A DNA stretch of 64,000 nt, from the NCBI GenBank assembly GCA_001600175.1, contig BCJC01000007.1:830115-894114 (forward strand), written 5' to 3'. This DNA is from Erythrobasidium yunnanense (taxonomy: Eukaryota; Basidiomycota; Cystobasidiomycetes; Erythrobasidiales; Erythrobasidiaceae). The notes under the pieces were generated by a model. The model saw nothing but the letters and a program-made list of their open reading frames with translations. It was not told where the DNA came from and ran no database searches. The position numbers and the translations under genes are program-made. Shown in pieces: positions 7,847 to 19,462 of this stretch. Every line of letters starts with the position of its first letter. Position 1 is the stretch's first letter.

Positions 7847-10065
7847 ATGCTTCAAGCGACGACCTCGCCCTACCTCAGTGCCCTTCAGGCTGCTGTGACA
7901 TATCAGTATCGCCCAGCAAAGTCATCGGATCTGGATGACTTCTGCTTCACGTAAGTACTACAGCTACGACTACCATTACAACGCTCTTGTGCTGACCTCG
8001 GATGCCTGCCTTTGCGCGTGTTTATTCGAAATTTACAGATGCGGAAATCGAACAGCTACCGGGCAGGCCTACTGCTCTGACGAGTGCAGGCAGCAGGACG
8101 AGATGCAATCACCAGCACCTTCAGCTGTACCAGCATTAGTGCCAAGCAGCCGAACGGGTCACAAGAGCGATGGAAGCAGTCCGCCTTCGTCAGCGACGTC
8201 AAGCCCGAGCAAGATTGGAGAGGGCGAAGACGAGGAGGAAGACATCGAGAAGCTCATATTACCTCCTCCTGTAGGTAGCTACAACAAGCGCAACAAATTC
8301 AGCTATGGCTACGCGTAAGTCGACATTTTCTTCATGTTTCCACAAACGTGATCAAGGCGTGATCCTCAGTGCACTTTACTGAAAACATCGTCTGCGCGCT
8401 CTGCAGATACGGCCTGGCGACATCTCCAGTAGTAGCAAAGTCATTGACAAAGTCGCCCATCGTCCGCTCGACACCAATTCAGAGGAGCAAGTCTGGGCAG
8501 TCAGCCGGAATCGCGTCACCTCCCTTGGCAGCTTCTACCGAGACCATTACTTTCAGGAGACGGCCTCAACATGACAGTATGAATGGTTCAAAAGCCAACA
8601 ATGCAATGTCACCTGCGCTCTTGGCGAGACGAAGACCTTCTGCGAATCAATCAAGACCATCTACCGCAACTTCTTCCTCCTCATCTCCTGCAACCACTTC
8701 AGGAGCGGCATCTACATCATCACAGACGTCAGCTTCAGCTTCTCCTGCAGCCAGCTCGCTCTCGAGCATCCTCCGCACCTCGTCGACTTTCACCATCCCG
8801 ACGAAAGCGCCCACACACATACAAGCACAGCCTACTTGCTCGCGTATGGGCTGCCCAGTCTCTTCTACTCTCCCAATAACATCCTTCGCGCAACTACAGA
8901 GGCGCGTTTCGGAACCTCACTCTCCCTACGCATCACCCAAGATCAGCGAAGGCGGCGATCCTTTCGAATCGTCCTTCGCCATTCACAGAGAAGCATCTGT
9001 ACGAAGGATATCAGACACAACAGGCAGACGCAGACCTTCATTATCGACTGTCACTACCGCACCTCCTGCCCTCATTGGCTTACAACAAAGTCAAGCTAGC
9101 GACTATGCCGGCTTTGCTGGATTTCTGTTCGCTCGTCACAATCAGGGCGCCCAGAAAGTGGAGACCCTCGAGTCAGAATACAGCGAAAGTGGCTACGAAG
9201 CTCACGATGAGCAAGATAGGGGAAGGAAGCGCCCATCACCAAAGAAGACAAATAGCAAGGACGGTCTTTTTATGAGAGATCTTCGTGGAAACTCGACTAC
9301 TACCGGTAGCAAGACCTCAAAACCTTCTGCTGTGCACAAGGACAAGCTAGCCAGAGTCATGATGTCTAGCTCGTCATCTTCCGATAGTACGACAGCGACG
9401 CCGGCTAGGCCGACTAGATTCATCTTTGGTCATGGACCAGCTTCAAAGCCAGCAGTACAGCAACAAAATGCTGAAGGTAGCGAAGCACAACAGCAATTAT
9501 CATCTGAAGGGGAGGGCAAGAAGGAAGATAAGGCCTCGACCGTTATAGCGGCCCCGTCGCGTCCAAAGCACAACCACTCCACATCTGTCGGCGAAGGTTC
9601 TCAGTATATCGTAACAATCCGTCCATCTCAGAAGGCTCAGCGCGATGCCTCGGTTCGACCTCCTATGGGCTCACGCAAAGGGACGCGCGATTCAGCTATC
9701 GCGACTTCATCCTCAGAAGAAGACAATGCAGCCGAAGGATTGCATATGCAGGATACTGCGCAAGAGCGAGGCCGAACACAGAACAGACGCCCGAGCTCGG
9801 CTGCAAGACTGCCTGTAGTGTCGCCATTTACGGCTTTACAACGGGCTGCGCAAGGCACAGAGTCCCGCAAGCCAGATGACGATTCGCCAGGTCCCGAAAG
9901 AGGACGCTCGAGCCAAAGAAGGAGGTGAGATACACACAACCAGGATAGTGAGGATCGAAGCTGACTTTTTATCCGTGCAACAGCTCAGCTGCCTTCCGAA
10001 GCCAGTCACCTGCTCGCTCGCATTCACGGGCCAGCAGCAGAAGTCAAAGAAGAGTAGTAGCGTAG
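7847..10065 (+). CDS. Ecl1-like zinc-binding regulatory protein, serine-rich
   Basis: Exons 7847-7950, 8039-8314, 8407-9924 and 9984-10065 give 659 aa. The N-terminus holds a cysteine cluster across intron 1: FCFTCGNRTATGQAYCS-DEC-RQQD, i.e. C-x2-C then YCS-x2-C. This is the Ecl1/2/3 (chronological lifespan regulator) pattern of a small fungal zinc protein. Here it heads a much longer low-complexity protein. Serine, threonine, alanine and proline runs fill residues about 180-560, and the last exon is SR-like (SQSPARSHSRASS). A second short motif, FSYGYATSP, spans intron 2. The family is linked to nutrient and stress signalling; DNA binding is not obvious. Introns 1 and 2 (88 and 92 nt) are longer than average here. 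Confidence 0.65.
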
Positions 10066-10736
10066 CATCCGCTAGAAGGTCAACATCTCCAGAATCATAA
10101 CACCTTCCAAACACGATTATCCCTCATTCGATACCACCCAACTCCACTCACTCACGAAGTCAAGCAAAATATGCGTACAAGAGCGCTTGTACAATGCTCA
10201 TACCTATGTCTGTTATATTATTTCACTCGTTCGCAATCCAAATTAAAGAATCCAAAACCCTACGTATCTGTCAGCAAACTTCCAGAAGTAGGCAAATCAA
10301 GCAAAATCAAAATTCGCAACACCCCTCAGTCTAGCAAAATGCTCAAGGAGCAGCAAATTACAATCTACTCCATGCGAAGGCTATGGCTTCGATTGACCTT
10401 CATGGTGTCTTCGATACATAACCGAATGCTGGAAAGTATTTACCTTACCCTCTTCGTTAGCCTACCAATCAGTCGGTTTGTACGTGAGCAACCTCCGCAA
10501 AAAGCTGTAATATATACGGCGCTTGTACAAATAGTCAACAATTCAGAAGTGAAACAAGATGCTATGCTATATCTTGATGGCTCACTGCCGATTGTCTACT
10601 GCTGTACTAACGGAAGTGCAGCGTAAGTGCTATTTAACGTCTAGGTGGCGCTCGAGGCTGGCCTGCAGTCTGAGCCTACTATTCTACATGACGTGAAACT
10701 GAAGCTGGGGCGTGCTTAGACAGACTGAGGAATGCC
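10066..10736. other. Convergent intergenic region, nothing recognised
   Basis: About 670 bp between two genes that point at each other, presumably both 3' UTRs. It is AT-richer than its surroundings. GCGCTTGTACAA occurs at 10183 and near 10519. An open frame at 10171-10626 has no features of a real protein. Confidence 0.5.
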
Positions 10737-12322
10737 TCAAACGAATGAAGAGACTGTGATCATGATTGTCAGCTGTGTTGAGAAACGTTGTACCAGTGAC
10801 TCACTTCTCCGTTTCATCTTACGCGTCAAGTCGACGACACTGTTTCTTTGGCGGCGAGACGGTGCTGGCGTCGCTTCTGAGTCCTCTGCTATAGTAGATA
10901 GGGTACTAGCCGAGCTAGTTTGTAGCTCTACCGGGTGAGCATGGTGTTCGGCCTTCTCATCCTCGTTATATCGCTTATAGACTTCCGCTCCTATGCGCCA
11001 TACTACGAAAGAGCCGTACAGCTGGGTTCCCAAAAGCAGCACGAGAGCAATAACCACGATGCAGCTGAAGGCGATATCGATGCTGTTTGAGGTGTTTCGG
11101 GCTTGATGGATACCCCACCATACAAGCAGGTATATCGCGGCTGCGAACTTAAACAGTCTGCATGGGTCACCGTCAGTCGGCAACCAAGAGTGAGAAAGTT
11201 CTACAGCCTACGTTGACTGTACGGCCGAAATCTTGAGAATTCTTGAAACCACTTTTGCTGGATACTTGAGGCGGTCTGAACAGTACATCAGCTTTATATT
11301 GCTGGCCTTCTAGGAATAGCCTACACATGAGAAGCCGAATGAAGACAGATTGTTCGGTTGTTGCCTGGAAGAGCCAGAGTAGAGCCGAATTGAGATATGC
11401 AGGGTTCTTGGTCTGGTCGAGTGCGGTGCCAACGAAGAAGATGGCGAACAAGGTAGCGAAATGGTGCATAAGCATCGGCCATCGCATCCACTCTCTGTAT
11501 ATCAGTTCGAAGAGGTAGAGGCCGGAAATGATCAGGCCGACCAGCTTGATGCAGTGTGCCCCGAGAAGCGTGTAGTCTTCTGCCAATGCCGGACTGGCGA
11601 CCAGCTGTAGTGCAAGTGCCAATGTAGTGTAAACGATGTTGAGGACATAGATATCTGTCGTTCTCTGGTTGGCATTGGAGAGGTCCCTGTAGACGGCCGA
11701 ATAGCGCACGAAGCATGTGTGGACAAACTTCGCAGAGAAGTAGAGGATGCAGAAGTAGACGAATGTAGGAACGTCTGTACATAGAAAGAGCTCAGTTCAG
11801 CTCAATCAATACGCTATTCAGGGAGATGATCACGGTAGAAGGCTACCGTTGTAGCTGTGGGTATCTCGCTCGCAGCAGCCAGCAGCTCCCTCTGTGCGCT
11901 GGATGGCAGGTGGGCTATCACTTCAGGATCCATGGCCAGCTAGAGGATGTCACTTGATAGTAGGCACGGCTGGGGGGACGTAGGGCAGCTCGAGAACAAC
12001 GTGGGAAAAGGAGAGCGAGAGAGAAAGTCGACCTCCCGAAGGCTCTTGTACGCAAGCTTTGCGCATAGCCTAGCACTCCCAAGTTTTCGTGTAAACGCCG
12101 ACTGACCTCTATCGTCATCTGTAGCGCCCGATGTTTGGGCAGTCGCACCACTAGCTTCTTGATGGCAAGGCCCACAAGACCGTGCTTATCTGCGACTTGC
12201 ATATGCTGGCTGTACCAAAGTTTGGAATTAGATGTGCTTTGGAGCATGAAGGGGAGACCGAAGGAGAATGGAAGGAAGCTGAGCGCCGATCTGCTCTGTA
12301 ACAGAGTATCCAGGCTGGCCAT
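10737..12322 (-). CDS. TLC-domain multi-pass membrane protein
   Basis: Exons 12322-12107, 11939-11834, 11774-11325, 11275-11212 and 11157-10737 give 418 aa. Several hydrophobic helices are seen: VPTFVYFCILYFSAKFVHTC, a helix at IYVLNIVYTTLALALQL, and further ones near the end. The centre WPMLMHHFATLF contains the paired histidines placed as in TLC (TRAM-LAG1-CLN8) domains, after a short basic stretch and before helices that end in RLLMYRLKYPAK. TLC proteins act in ceramide synthesis or membrane lipid sensing; this one lacks enough signature to call a ceramide synthase. The C-terminal tail is cytosolic-looking and basic. The first intron (167 nt) is unusually long, so a start at 11933 is an alternative. 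Confidence 0.6.
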
Positions 12323-12724
12323 TTGCCAGCGCTGCTGAGATGCTGGTGATCGAGGTCAGAAAGCATCACATCATGCGACCTTCTGCAGCTGCTTCAGCCT
12401 TGGATCCTGTCGACTCCAGCACATTCGTAAAGAGGCTGCACCACGCAGGATCGTTACGCAGCTCGTACATCAGCTAGCTGGGTTAAGATCATCCATCGAA
12501 TGTTCTCTGTCGAACATCGGTCATGTGATTTCGACACTTCCGAGGATAGCACTCCTGCAACATCAACAGCGCAAATCGTCTGGCCCTCTTTGCAGTGTAG
12601 CATCCTGACCATAATCCAGACTGAAGAAGAGGGTGCAAGAGGTCGTCAATCGATAACAACCTAAATCATTGAGCTTTGGTCTGACAGCTGTCAGGTACAG
12701 ATAGCAATCACCGGCTACTCAGCC
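12323..12724. promoter_or_regulatory. Shared divergent upstream region
   Basis: 400 bp between the starts of the TLC gene (leftward) and the F-box gene (rightward), presumably holding both promoters. No specific site was identified. Confidence 0.4.
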
Positions 12725-13880
12725 ATGGCCAGGTTTGAAGATCTACCAGAGACTATCCAAGTCGACATCCTCACCATGACATGGGCAGCATCGAGTTGCG
12801 CAAGAAAAGCAGGTAGGACCGGCTATCACCTGCGCGAATGCAGATCCTCTTGCTTACTTTCGCTCTTTTTCGACGACCATAGCGCTCCTGCCATTAAGCA
12901 AACGCTTATATGCTGCTCTACTCAACGAGTTCTGGTCGCAATTGATCTTTGAGCTCGACGATCCCAAGCTGGTGCGCTTGAACGGCATAAAGCAATGCGA
13001 GCAATACTTGGACAAGACGCGTACTCTCAAGCTCTGGGCTCCTACGGGCGCTCAGCATAGATACACTCTTGCTGGTTCCAACGAAGATTCGGAACAGTTT
13101 AATGCCATCTTGTTGAAATGCCGGCCTCAATCACTTTATCTACACTTCAACGAGTGCCCTTCGTCAATGTTCCATCACATACAGACAGATCGACTATCGC
13201 ATCTCATGATCTCCTGCTCACTCCATACTCGACGAGACGAAACAGACCTGTCGAGCTGGGTGCCGCTGCTCGAGAAAGCTTCTCCAACTCTGCGAAGTCT
13301 GTGCATAGAGAACGTCACTCTAGCGGCAGATGGTCACGATGCATTGGTGCAGCTGCCAAATCTGCGGTCGCTGGACGTGACATACACAAGAGATTGTGGA
13401 GGAATCGTGGAGAGCCTTCTCAATTCATGTCCACAACTGCGAGAAGTAATGCTCGATCTCAACTCGCCTTTCTGCCCCGTCCTCTCCATCTGTACAAGTT
13501 TAAGGCGGCATAGCGAGACTCTCAGGCGGTTGGAGATAAGCTGGTCGCGGTTGTCAAGCGAGGATTATGAGCAGGCAATGGTACTGCTAGGAGAAAGCAC
13601 GCCACATCTAGGCGTCTTTGGCTTGTTCTCGAGGGACAAAGCAGCATACGTAGCGGTTCAGGAGCGACTCGCTTGTGCAGACTGGCTGCCCAATCTGCAT
13701 ATCCTAGAAACGAGGGGCTTTGACACGAATCTTGGGTATTCGTTGCCTAGAGGTATGAGAGAGGCATGCCAAATGCGTAATATAAGGATAGACCCTCCAG
13801 CGCAGCCAATTGGAGGACCTTTGCGACTATCAGAGGAGATCTGGCAGTTCTTCCCAGACAGAAGGGAGACTTTAGTGTAA
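12725..13880 (+). CDS. F-box-like protein with leucine-rich repeats
   Basis: Exons 12725-12812 and 12883-13880 give 361 aa. The N-terminus FEDLPETIQVDILTM followed, after the 70-nt intron, by PLSKRLYAALLNEFW reads as an F-box (LPxxI...I...C/L...W). The rest shows irregular leucine-rich repeats, e.g. TLRSLCIENVTL, LPNLRSLDVTY and TLRRLEISWSRL, ending ...WLPNLHILETRGF. Such proteins are usually substrate adaptors of SCF ubiquitin ligases; the substrate is unknown. The start ATG is the first in frame and is preceded by a short leader. Confidence 0.6.
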
Positions 13881-13980
13881 ACAGGTAGGGAAAATGCATC
13901 ATGTAGCAGCTACAGGGGGTTCCTAGGTTTGGGAGAATCATCTCAGGTGTACAACAACAACTACTCAGTTTTGCATAGGT

Positions 13981-16170
13981 CTACTCATTGTCACCAAATA
14001 GGTCATCGAAATCTCCACTTCCATCGGCATCCGCGTTATCATCTGCAAAGTCTCTGACTTGTATATCATCGTCGTTCGAAGCAGCAGGAACTGCGATGCT
14101 GGTTGTCGTATCGCTGAAGCGTGCTTTGCCTTTATTGACTTTGGTACTAGAGGTATTTCCGCTCGGTAGGGGAGGAGGAGAAGCTACGTCCACGTCCATC
14201 GCGTCATCTCTCGCTTTCGTAGGTGATATTTTGGCAGAGCCTGGATTGCCAGAAGCAGAAGACCCAAAGACAGTGACTGGGTCGGACTTGTTGTTCTTCA
14301 AGCCTTCTGAGTCTAGCGTATGTGAAGAAGCTGGACCGCTTGTTGCATTGTCCTTCGGCGCAGTCATGATACCAGCCGCTTCGTCCTCTTCTGCCTGCTG
14401 TCTCTTGATCTCCTGCTGGACGTGTATAAGCTTGCTCTGCGCAGCTGCATACTGTGCTTTCTTGAGCTCAAACTCGGAAGATAGCTTCTTGAGTGAGTCC
14501 TCGAACCGTCTCTTGATGATAGGATTCGGTGCCCGTGACACTTCTTGCTTCTTACGATTGACTGCATTCTCGAGATCCTTCATCTCGTCTGCCATTAACC
14601 TGACTCGGCGCTTAGCTTCCAGTGTCTCTTCTGTATCTTTGACACTCTTGTCGCCCAAATCCACTTCATCGTCATCGTCGTCTGAACGGCCTTTCCCGAA
14701 CAGATCGTCAGAATCGCCATCCTCATCTGAGCCTCCAGAGTCGGAGGCATCTTCTCCTTGCTCTTTGGCAGCTGCAGCGGCAGCCGAGCCTGACGCAGCC
14801 AGTTTCGATGTAGAAGCAGTCGCATTGCCCGCTGAACCGGCTGCAGCTCCACCTCCGCCAATCTCGCCTTCTATCATAGCTGCGAGGTCGCTGTCGTAGC
14901 CTTCCTCTTCTTCGTCGTCCTCTTCTTCCTCTTCCTCACCTTCATCTCTGCCATCATCGTCCTGATCCCCATCACCGTCTATACTTCCACCATTATCTCG
15001 AGCAGCTCTCGGCGGCGCACTTCCATCACCTGAATCTGCGGGAGTATCTCCATCTGCGAAACCGGAAAGATCGTATGCGGGAGTATTGGCTTCGGTACTG
15101 TTACCGTTCGTGGGTAGAGTCTTGTCTGAAATCGCTCCTCCCAGTCCGGCTGACACGGGATCCAGAGCCATATTGACGCCTGCTAGATCTGCTTCATACT
15201 GCGCTTGTCCAAGACCTTCTTCGCCTTCTAGAACTTCCGACTCGTCGACCATTTCTACGTGGCTCGACATTAGCGAGGCGAGCTTAGCAGTCGAGGAATA
15301 ACATGACGGCCTACCATATATCACTTCGTCGGCATCTGCATCTTGAGCTATCAGTCTGTCCACTTGACGCTCGACAATCTCGATAGCCTGCTTGTTGAGT
15401 CTTGGCTTGAAGCGTCTCTTCCTGACGTGCCGTAGTGGAGGTGTCATACCATGTGGATAGATATAGTCGTCAATGTTGAAAGGCTTGTCTGATGACACAG
15501 CAGCTGCTTCATTCGGTATGGGGTGCTCGACAAGCAGCATCTGCGATATCATCAGCTGGCTGATCTTGAGGGTCGTATGGTGTGGGCGCACCTGTGACAC
15601 ATCTGCTGTCTTGAAAATATGCTTGTTGTCATTCGTCTTCTGTGGCTCGATAATGCATGGAAGATCTACGAGCTTCGCATTGTACATCGTCTTGCCGAGG
15701 TTGAAGACGGCTCTTCTCGAGTCCATGAATTTGAACCAGACGTCCTTCTCGTCCATAGGTTCTCTCTTCTTGACCATGTCTGCGAACCTCTGCAGCTCGT
15801 TCTCTTGATCCATGTTGGTCGGTATCGGCATTCTCAGGATGAATGACTCTTCAAATACTAGAGGTTCTTCAGTGTCGCTATCGAGTTCTCTGTCGCCATA
15901 TCCTTGCCATTGTGGTGGTACATTTGCTTCTTTCCCTGAAGCTATCACAAATCCTCCCTTTGCACTGCGTTTTCCCTGGACATTCCCTCCGCCAGTCTTT
16001 ACTTTGAGCTTGAAATTGGATGGTGCGCCGTCTAAGGTATGTGATGAGATGTCTGCTGCACCTAATCCTCCTCGTTTGCCTCGTCCTCGCCCTCTCCCGC
16101 GCCCTCTGCCCACGCCTGAGCCTCTGCGTGGTCCAGCATAGTCGTCGCTGTCGTCCGAGGACAGGGCCAT
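13981..16170 (-). CDS. TAF7: TFIID subunit TAF7 (TAFII55)
   Basis: Single exon, 729 aa, rare in this intron-dense window. After an RG-rich leader (GVGRGRGRGRGRGKRGG) comes the TAFII55 N-domain: EESFILRMP, then FKFMDSRRAVFNLGKTMY, KLVDLPCIIEPQKT, ...ADVSQVRPHHTTLKISQLM, and IYPHGMTPPLRHVRKRRF. The second half is a very acidic, low-complexity tail (EGEEEEEEDDEEEEGYDS) with a predicted coiled coil near residues 530-600, and it ends with an acidic cap. TAF7 binds TAF1 and restrains its acetyltransferase during pre-initiation. The long glycine/alanine/aspartate inserts make it larger than animal TAF7. The 3' end faces the F-box gene with only 100 bp between. Confidence 0.92.
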   Translation of the reverse strand: MALSSDDSDDYAGPRRGSGVGRGRGRGRGRGKRGGLGAADISSHTLDGAPSNFKLKVKTGGGNVQGKRSAKGGFVIASGKEANVPPQWQGYGDRELDSDTEEPLVFEESFILRMPIPTNMDQENELQRFADMVKKREPMDEKDVWFKFMDSRRAVFNLGKTMYNAKLVDLPCIIEPQKTNDNKHIFKTADVSQVRPHHTTLKISQLMISQMLLVEHPIPNEAAAVSSDKPFNIDDYIYPHGMTPPLRHVRKRRFKPRLNKQAIEIVERQVDRLIAQDADADEVIYGRPSCYSSTAKLASLMSSHVEMVDESEVLEGEEGLGQAQYEADLAGVNMALDPVSAGLGGAISDKTLPTNGNSTEANTPAYDLSGFADGDTPADSGDGSAPPRAARDNGGSIDGDGDQDDDGRDEGEEEEEEDDEEEEGYDSDLAAMIEGEIGGGGAAAGSAGNATASTSKLAASGSAAAAAAKEQGEDASDSGGSDEDGDSDDLFGKGRSDDDDDEVDLGDKSVKDTEETLEAKRRVRLMADEMKDLENAVNRKKQEVSRAPNPIIKRRFEDSLKKLSSEFELKKAQYAAAQSKLIHVQQEIKRQQAEEDEAAGIMTAPKDNATSGPASSHTLDSEGLKNNKSDPVTVFGSSASGNPGSAKISPTKARDDAMDVDVASPPPLPSGNTSSTKVNKGKARFSDTTTSIAVPAASNDDDIQVRDFADDNADADGSGDFDDLFGDNE

Positions 16171-16288
16171 GATGCCAGAGGTGTTAATCTCAAGCCAGAA
16201 TTGTTAGCTTTTTGACTTCCAAGTCGGACGGAACTTGACCTTAGATTGATTGACCACACTTCAGGAACCCTTAAGCCAGCTCAACACA

Positions 16289-17395
16289 ATGTCCAGTAAG
16301 TGTTACACAGTGCATAAGGCTTGCTTAAGCTGATCAATGGATTGATGTACAGATCCCTTCGCCGACCCTAGACAGTCGCTTGACGATTTAAACGCCAACC
16401 CATTCGGAGATTCCGACAAATACCTGGAACCAGACGACGTTGATGTTACTCCCCATGCCTCTACTGTCGATCTCCCCTACCATCAGCAGAACACAGCTGG
16501 CCAGCAGCAGTCCGGGTCCTCGTTTGGGAACAGCAGCAGCAACGCGCGCTCAAACGGCGACGATACGGCAGCCAGGCTCGAAGAGATTAGACGGAGAGAG
16601 GCAGAGCTTGCTCAACGAGAGGCGAACCTAGGGCAGCGAGAAGAGCACATCAGGAAACACGGTCGCGCAAATTGGCCCCCTAAGCCCTACTGGCCTTTCG
16701 CGCCGATTCTGTTTCACGACATCCAGGAAGAGATCCCGAAGGAGAGTCAAGTTATCGTATTGACTCTGTACAGGATTTGGCTCGCGTTGCTGGCCACTCT
16801 CACCCTCAACCTGATCGCGTGCATCCTGCTGCTTGTCGCAGGCGCAGAGGACAGCGCAAGGGATTTGGGAGGATCAATAGTCGATTTGCTTGTTGCACCC
16901 TTGGCCTTCTTCCTCTGGTATCGGTGCGTTTGCTTTCCCGATCCACGGCAAGAGTTGGGCGTGCTTGCTGATGTTCCATGGTTAGACCCGTCTACAACGC
17001 ATACCAGAAGGAGACTGCTCTGTACTACTATCTCTACTTCATCTTCGCCGCCTTCCACATCGCCTTCGTCGTCTATTCGCTAGTCGGCATCCCATCAACA
17101 GGTTCAGCAGGCATCATCAATACCATCATCTCCTTCAGCAACGGCAGGATAGTAGCTGGAGTCTTCTGTGTGCTTGCGACTGTAGGCTGGGGTATTCAGA
17201 GCGTGAGTCTGAGCCTTCTTTGTCAAGCAAGAGTCCGCTGATTGGGGTTGGGTAATACGACAGCTCGGAAGCCTCTTTATGTTCCGCTTCGTGTGGAAAC
17301 ATCATAACGATAAAGGCCACACGTTCGCACAAGCCAAGCAGGACTTGCAGGTGCACGGTGTCAAAGCCTACTTCTCACGTAGCTCAAACGTGTAG
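16289..17395 (+). CDS. Secretory carrier membrane protein (SCAMP)
   Basis: Exons 16289-16295 (only 7 nt), 16353-16923, 16986-17202 and 17264-17395 give 308 aa. N-terminal NPF repeats (SNPFADP, NANPFGD) would bind EH-domain endocytic proteins. A coiled coil (EEIRRREAELAQREANL) precedes the SCAMP signature WPPKPYWPFAPILFHDIQ. Four hydrophobic helices follow (about residues 145-280). The tail FVWKHHNDKGHTFAQAKQDL is cytosolic. SCAMPs cycle through Golgi, endosomes and the plasma membrane. The start shares a 118-bp divergent gap with TAF7. The tiny first exon (ATG TCC A) is supported by a clean GTAAGT...GTACAG intron. Confidence 0.9.
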
Positions 17396-17634
17396 ACAGT
17401 CCTACGAGCCTATGGACTATCGAAGAATGCATTTCCAATACACTATCAATAGATACTGGAGTGTTGTCACGTCGAAGATGCCGGATTAGCCTTGTCTCTG
17501 AGGATAGCGAACTTCGCAATGAATGTAGCGAAACAGCTTATCGAGGCCCGCGGAAGACCGTCCGTGGAGATACGAATTACTGTGCGTCAATACTTCACGC
17601 CAAGGGCCAATGACTGGCTCTATTACTTCTATGT

Positions 17635-19303
17635 CTACTCTGTACTTTCTACATCGTCTAACGGTACTCTCTGGAAGGCCGCTTCCCTCCTTCCTTTCAG
17701 CCTCGTAAAGAAGTCCTTCCCGAGCTTATCTATTGAATCTATCTTTTCATCCGGTTTTGTGGCCTCCACTTTCCCATCGCTTCTTACACGATATGTCTTC
17801 CCATCTTCCCTCCATGATACCTTATTACCCAGCATCGCGAATGCCCATATAGGTAGTGCACACATCTCTCTCATCAGCCAGGCGGCTATGAAAGCTGGCC
17901 GTGCACCACTTGTGCCGGGCCCATCGTGCCATGGATTATGGATAGGCTTGACGGGTGAGGCTGCATTAAGGCTGCGGAAGACTGATATATCGACACTGTA
18001 CCACGCTACCATATGTAGAAGGAAGAAGAGAAGGCTTGGAATATGGAAGAAACGCTTGAAGGCGAAAGCTCCTAGGATACCGCAAGGTATCGACTCTGTC
18101 AGAGGTTCGAGCAGGGTAGAAGCGCTGGGATCAAAGGTTAATCTCCAATGTGGAAATATAAAGTGAGGCGCGACCTACATGACCATGTATTTCCTGACTC
18201 TGATCCAGCGTACTCTCCTCCAGAAATAGCTTTCAAAGCTCATACTGCCCACCACATTTACAGCCACATCAGGTGCGATAGCATGTCGCATATCTCCATC
18301 ATGCCAAATGAATCTCCCGATCATGTTATCCTCCCCCAAGTACTCATTGAACACTGCTATCCCCGACTTGTCACGCTCTTCAAGCTGGGAGACAGCTTTC
18401 TGTACAGATGACCGGCTCTTGTTCGTCTCTCCGTGCGAACGCGTGCATTTCTCCAGGACTGACTTGCGGAAGAGGCTTGATTTGCCGCAGACACACGAGT
18501 CGAGGACCATAGCGTTCAGAGCGAGATACATCTTCGCATGGGTCGTCGAGAGGTACGCTTGCTCAACTCTGCTGCCCATGTTGATGTCTGGAAAGGCAGG
18601 GAAAGGGACATGATGTACCAATCCTATGGGTTTCGACCTAGGCGGTGATGGGTTGAAAGCTGCCACTGCGCGCCCGAGTGCGCTTGGCGATGCTTGAACG
18701 TTCGAATCGATGATCCAGAGAATGTCGTATTTGGCTGCTCGATATGGCCGGACGAGGTTGTTGATCTTCGGGTTGACACCTACGACTTCTTCGCCTGGTA
18801 GACAGAGTAATCTTTGATGAGGCGCGCGATCGTAATACAGGCATATTGTGAGTGACATACCGATGATGATGCTCGCGTCAACGTGCGGAAAGCGGTCCAT
18901 CAAGCTTTGGACGACAGAGACAGCCTGATCTCCCTCTTCCGCTACCGAAAAGATGATCTCAAACTTGTTTGAAGGATACCTCTGTAGGAATGAAGACTCG
19001 AGATTCTCGTAGAGGTTGCAGTCCAGTCCGCGCAGAGGTCTCAAGATAGATACGCCAGGTACATCTTCTTCAGACACACCCAGGTGATCAGGCTCATAGA
19101 TAGAAGGCTTGACATCCTTGAAATGCGTTGTTCTGAGAGATGAACGATGGGGATACGGAGATTACACGTCTCAGTTGGGTTGGATGAGCTGGAAATTTGG
19201 CGACAGACAGGCCTCACGCTATGCGCCAGCCGAGCAGACAGATAGCCCATATGGCAGACCACCAGATGAGAGCTGCGACGCTCAGATAGGCCAGAAAGCC
19301 CAT
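17635..19303 (-). CDS. Ceramide glucosyltransferase (glucosylceramide synthase, GT21)
   Basis: Transfers glucose from UDP-glucose to ceramide in the Golgi. Exons 19303-19218, 19132-18861, 18794-18179 and 18124-17635 give 487 aa. An N-terminal membrane anchor (ALIWWSAIWAICLLGW) is followed by PGVSILRPLRGLD, the VGVNPKINNL stretch, DSNV (the D1-like acidic site), CGKSSLFRKS, GEDNMIGR and the family's basic acceptor-site motif RRVRWIRVRKYMV. C-terminal helices include WLMREMCALPIWAFAMLG. A 66-nt intron splits IIIG|EEVVGVNP; because the intron itself is open in frame, an unspliced reading would look coding too. The lineage keeps the glycosphingolipid pathway. Confidence 0.93.
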
Positions 19304-19462
19304 AAATCGGTCAGTAGAGTAGAATCAGTGCAGAAGTAAGCCAGTGCTTTATCACACGTGCCTGCAGCTTGTCACTCACCAACTGACTTCGCTATGGCTG
19401 CTTCGCATCAAGATACCTTACATGCTGCAAGATCCCTGTAGAAGATTGCCTAAGACTTCGTG

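Noticed and set aside
10171-10626. Open frame of 151 codons on the plus strand
   Set aside because: Lies in a convergent intergenic region, no domain, no splice structure; probably chance.
11918-12105. Read-through of the first TLC-gene exon into an unbroken frame
   Set aside because: The frame has no TLC features; splicing 12106-11940 joins in phase to the conserved helices, so it is more likely intron.
14000-14899. Long plus-strand frame opposite TAF7
   Set aside because: Shadow of the acidic, serine-rich antisense coding sequence; no motif of its own.
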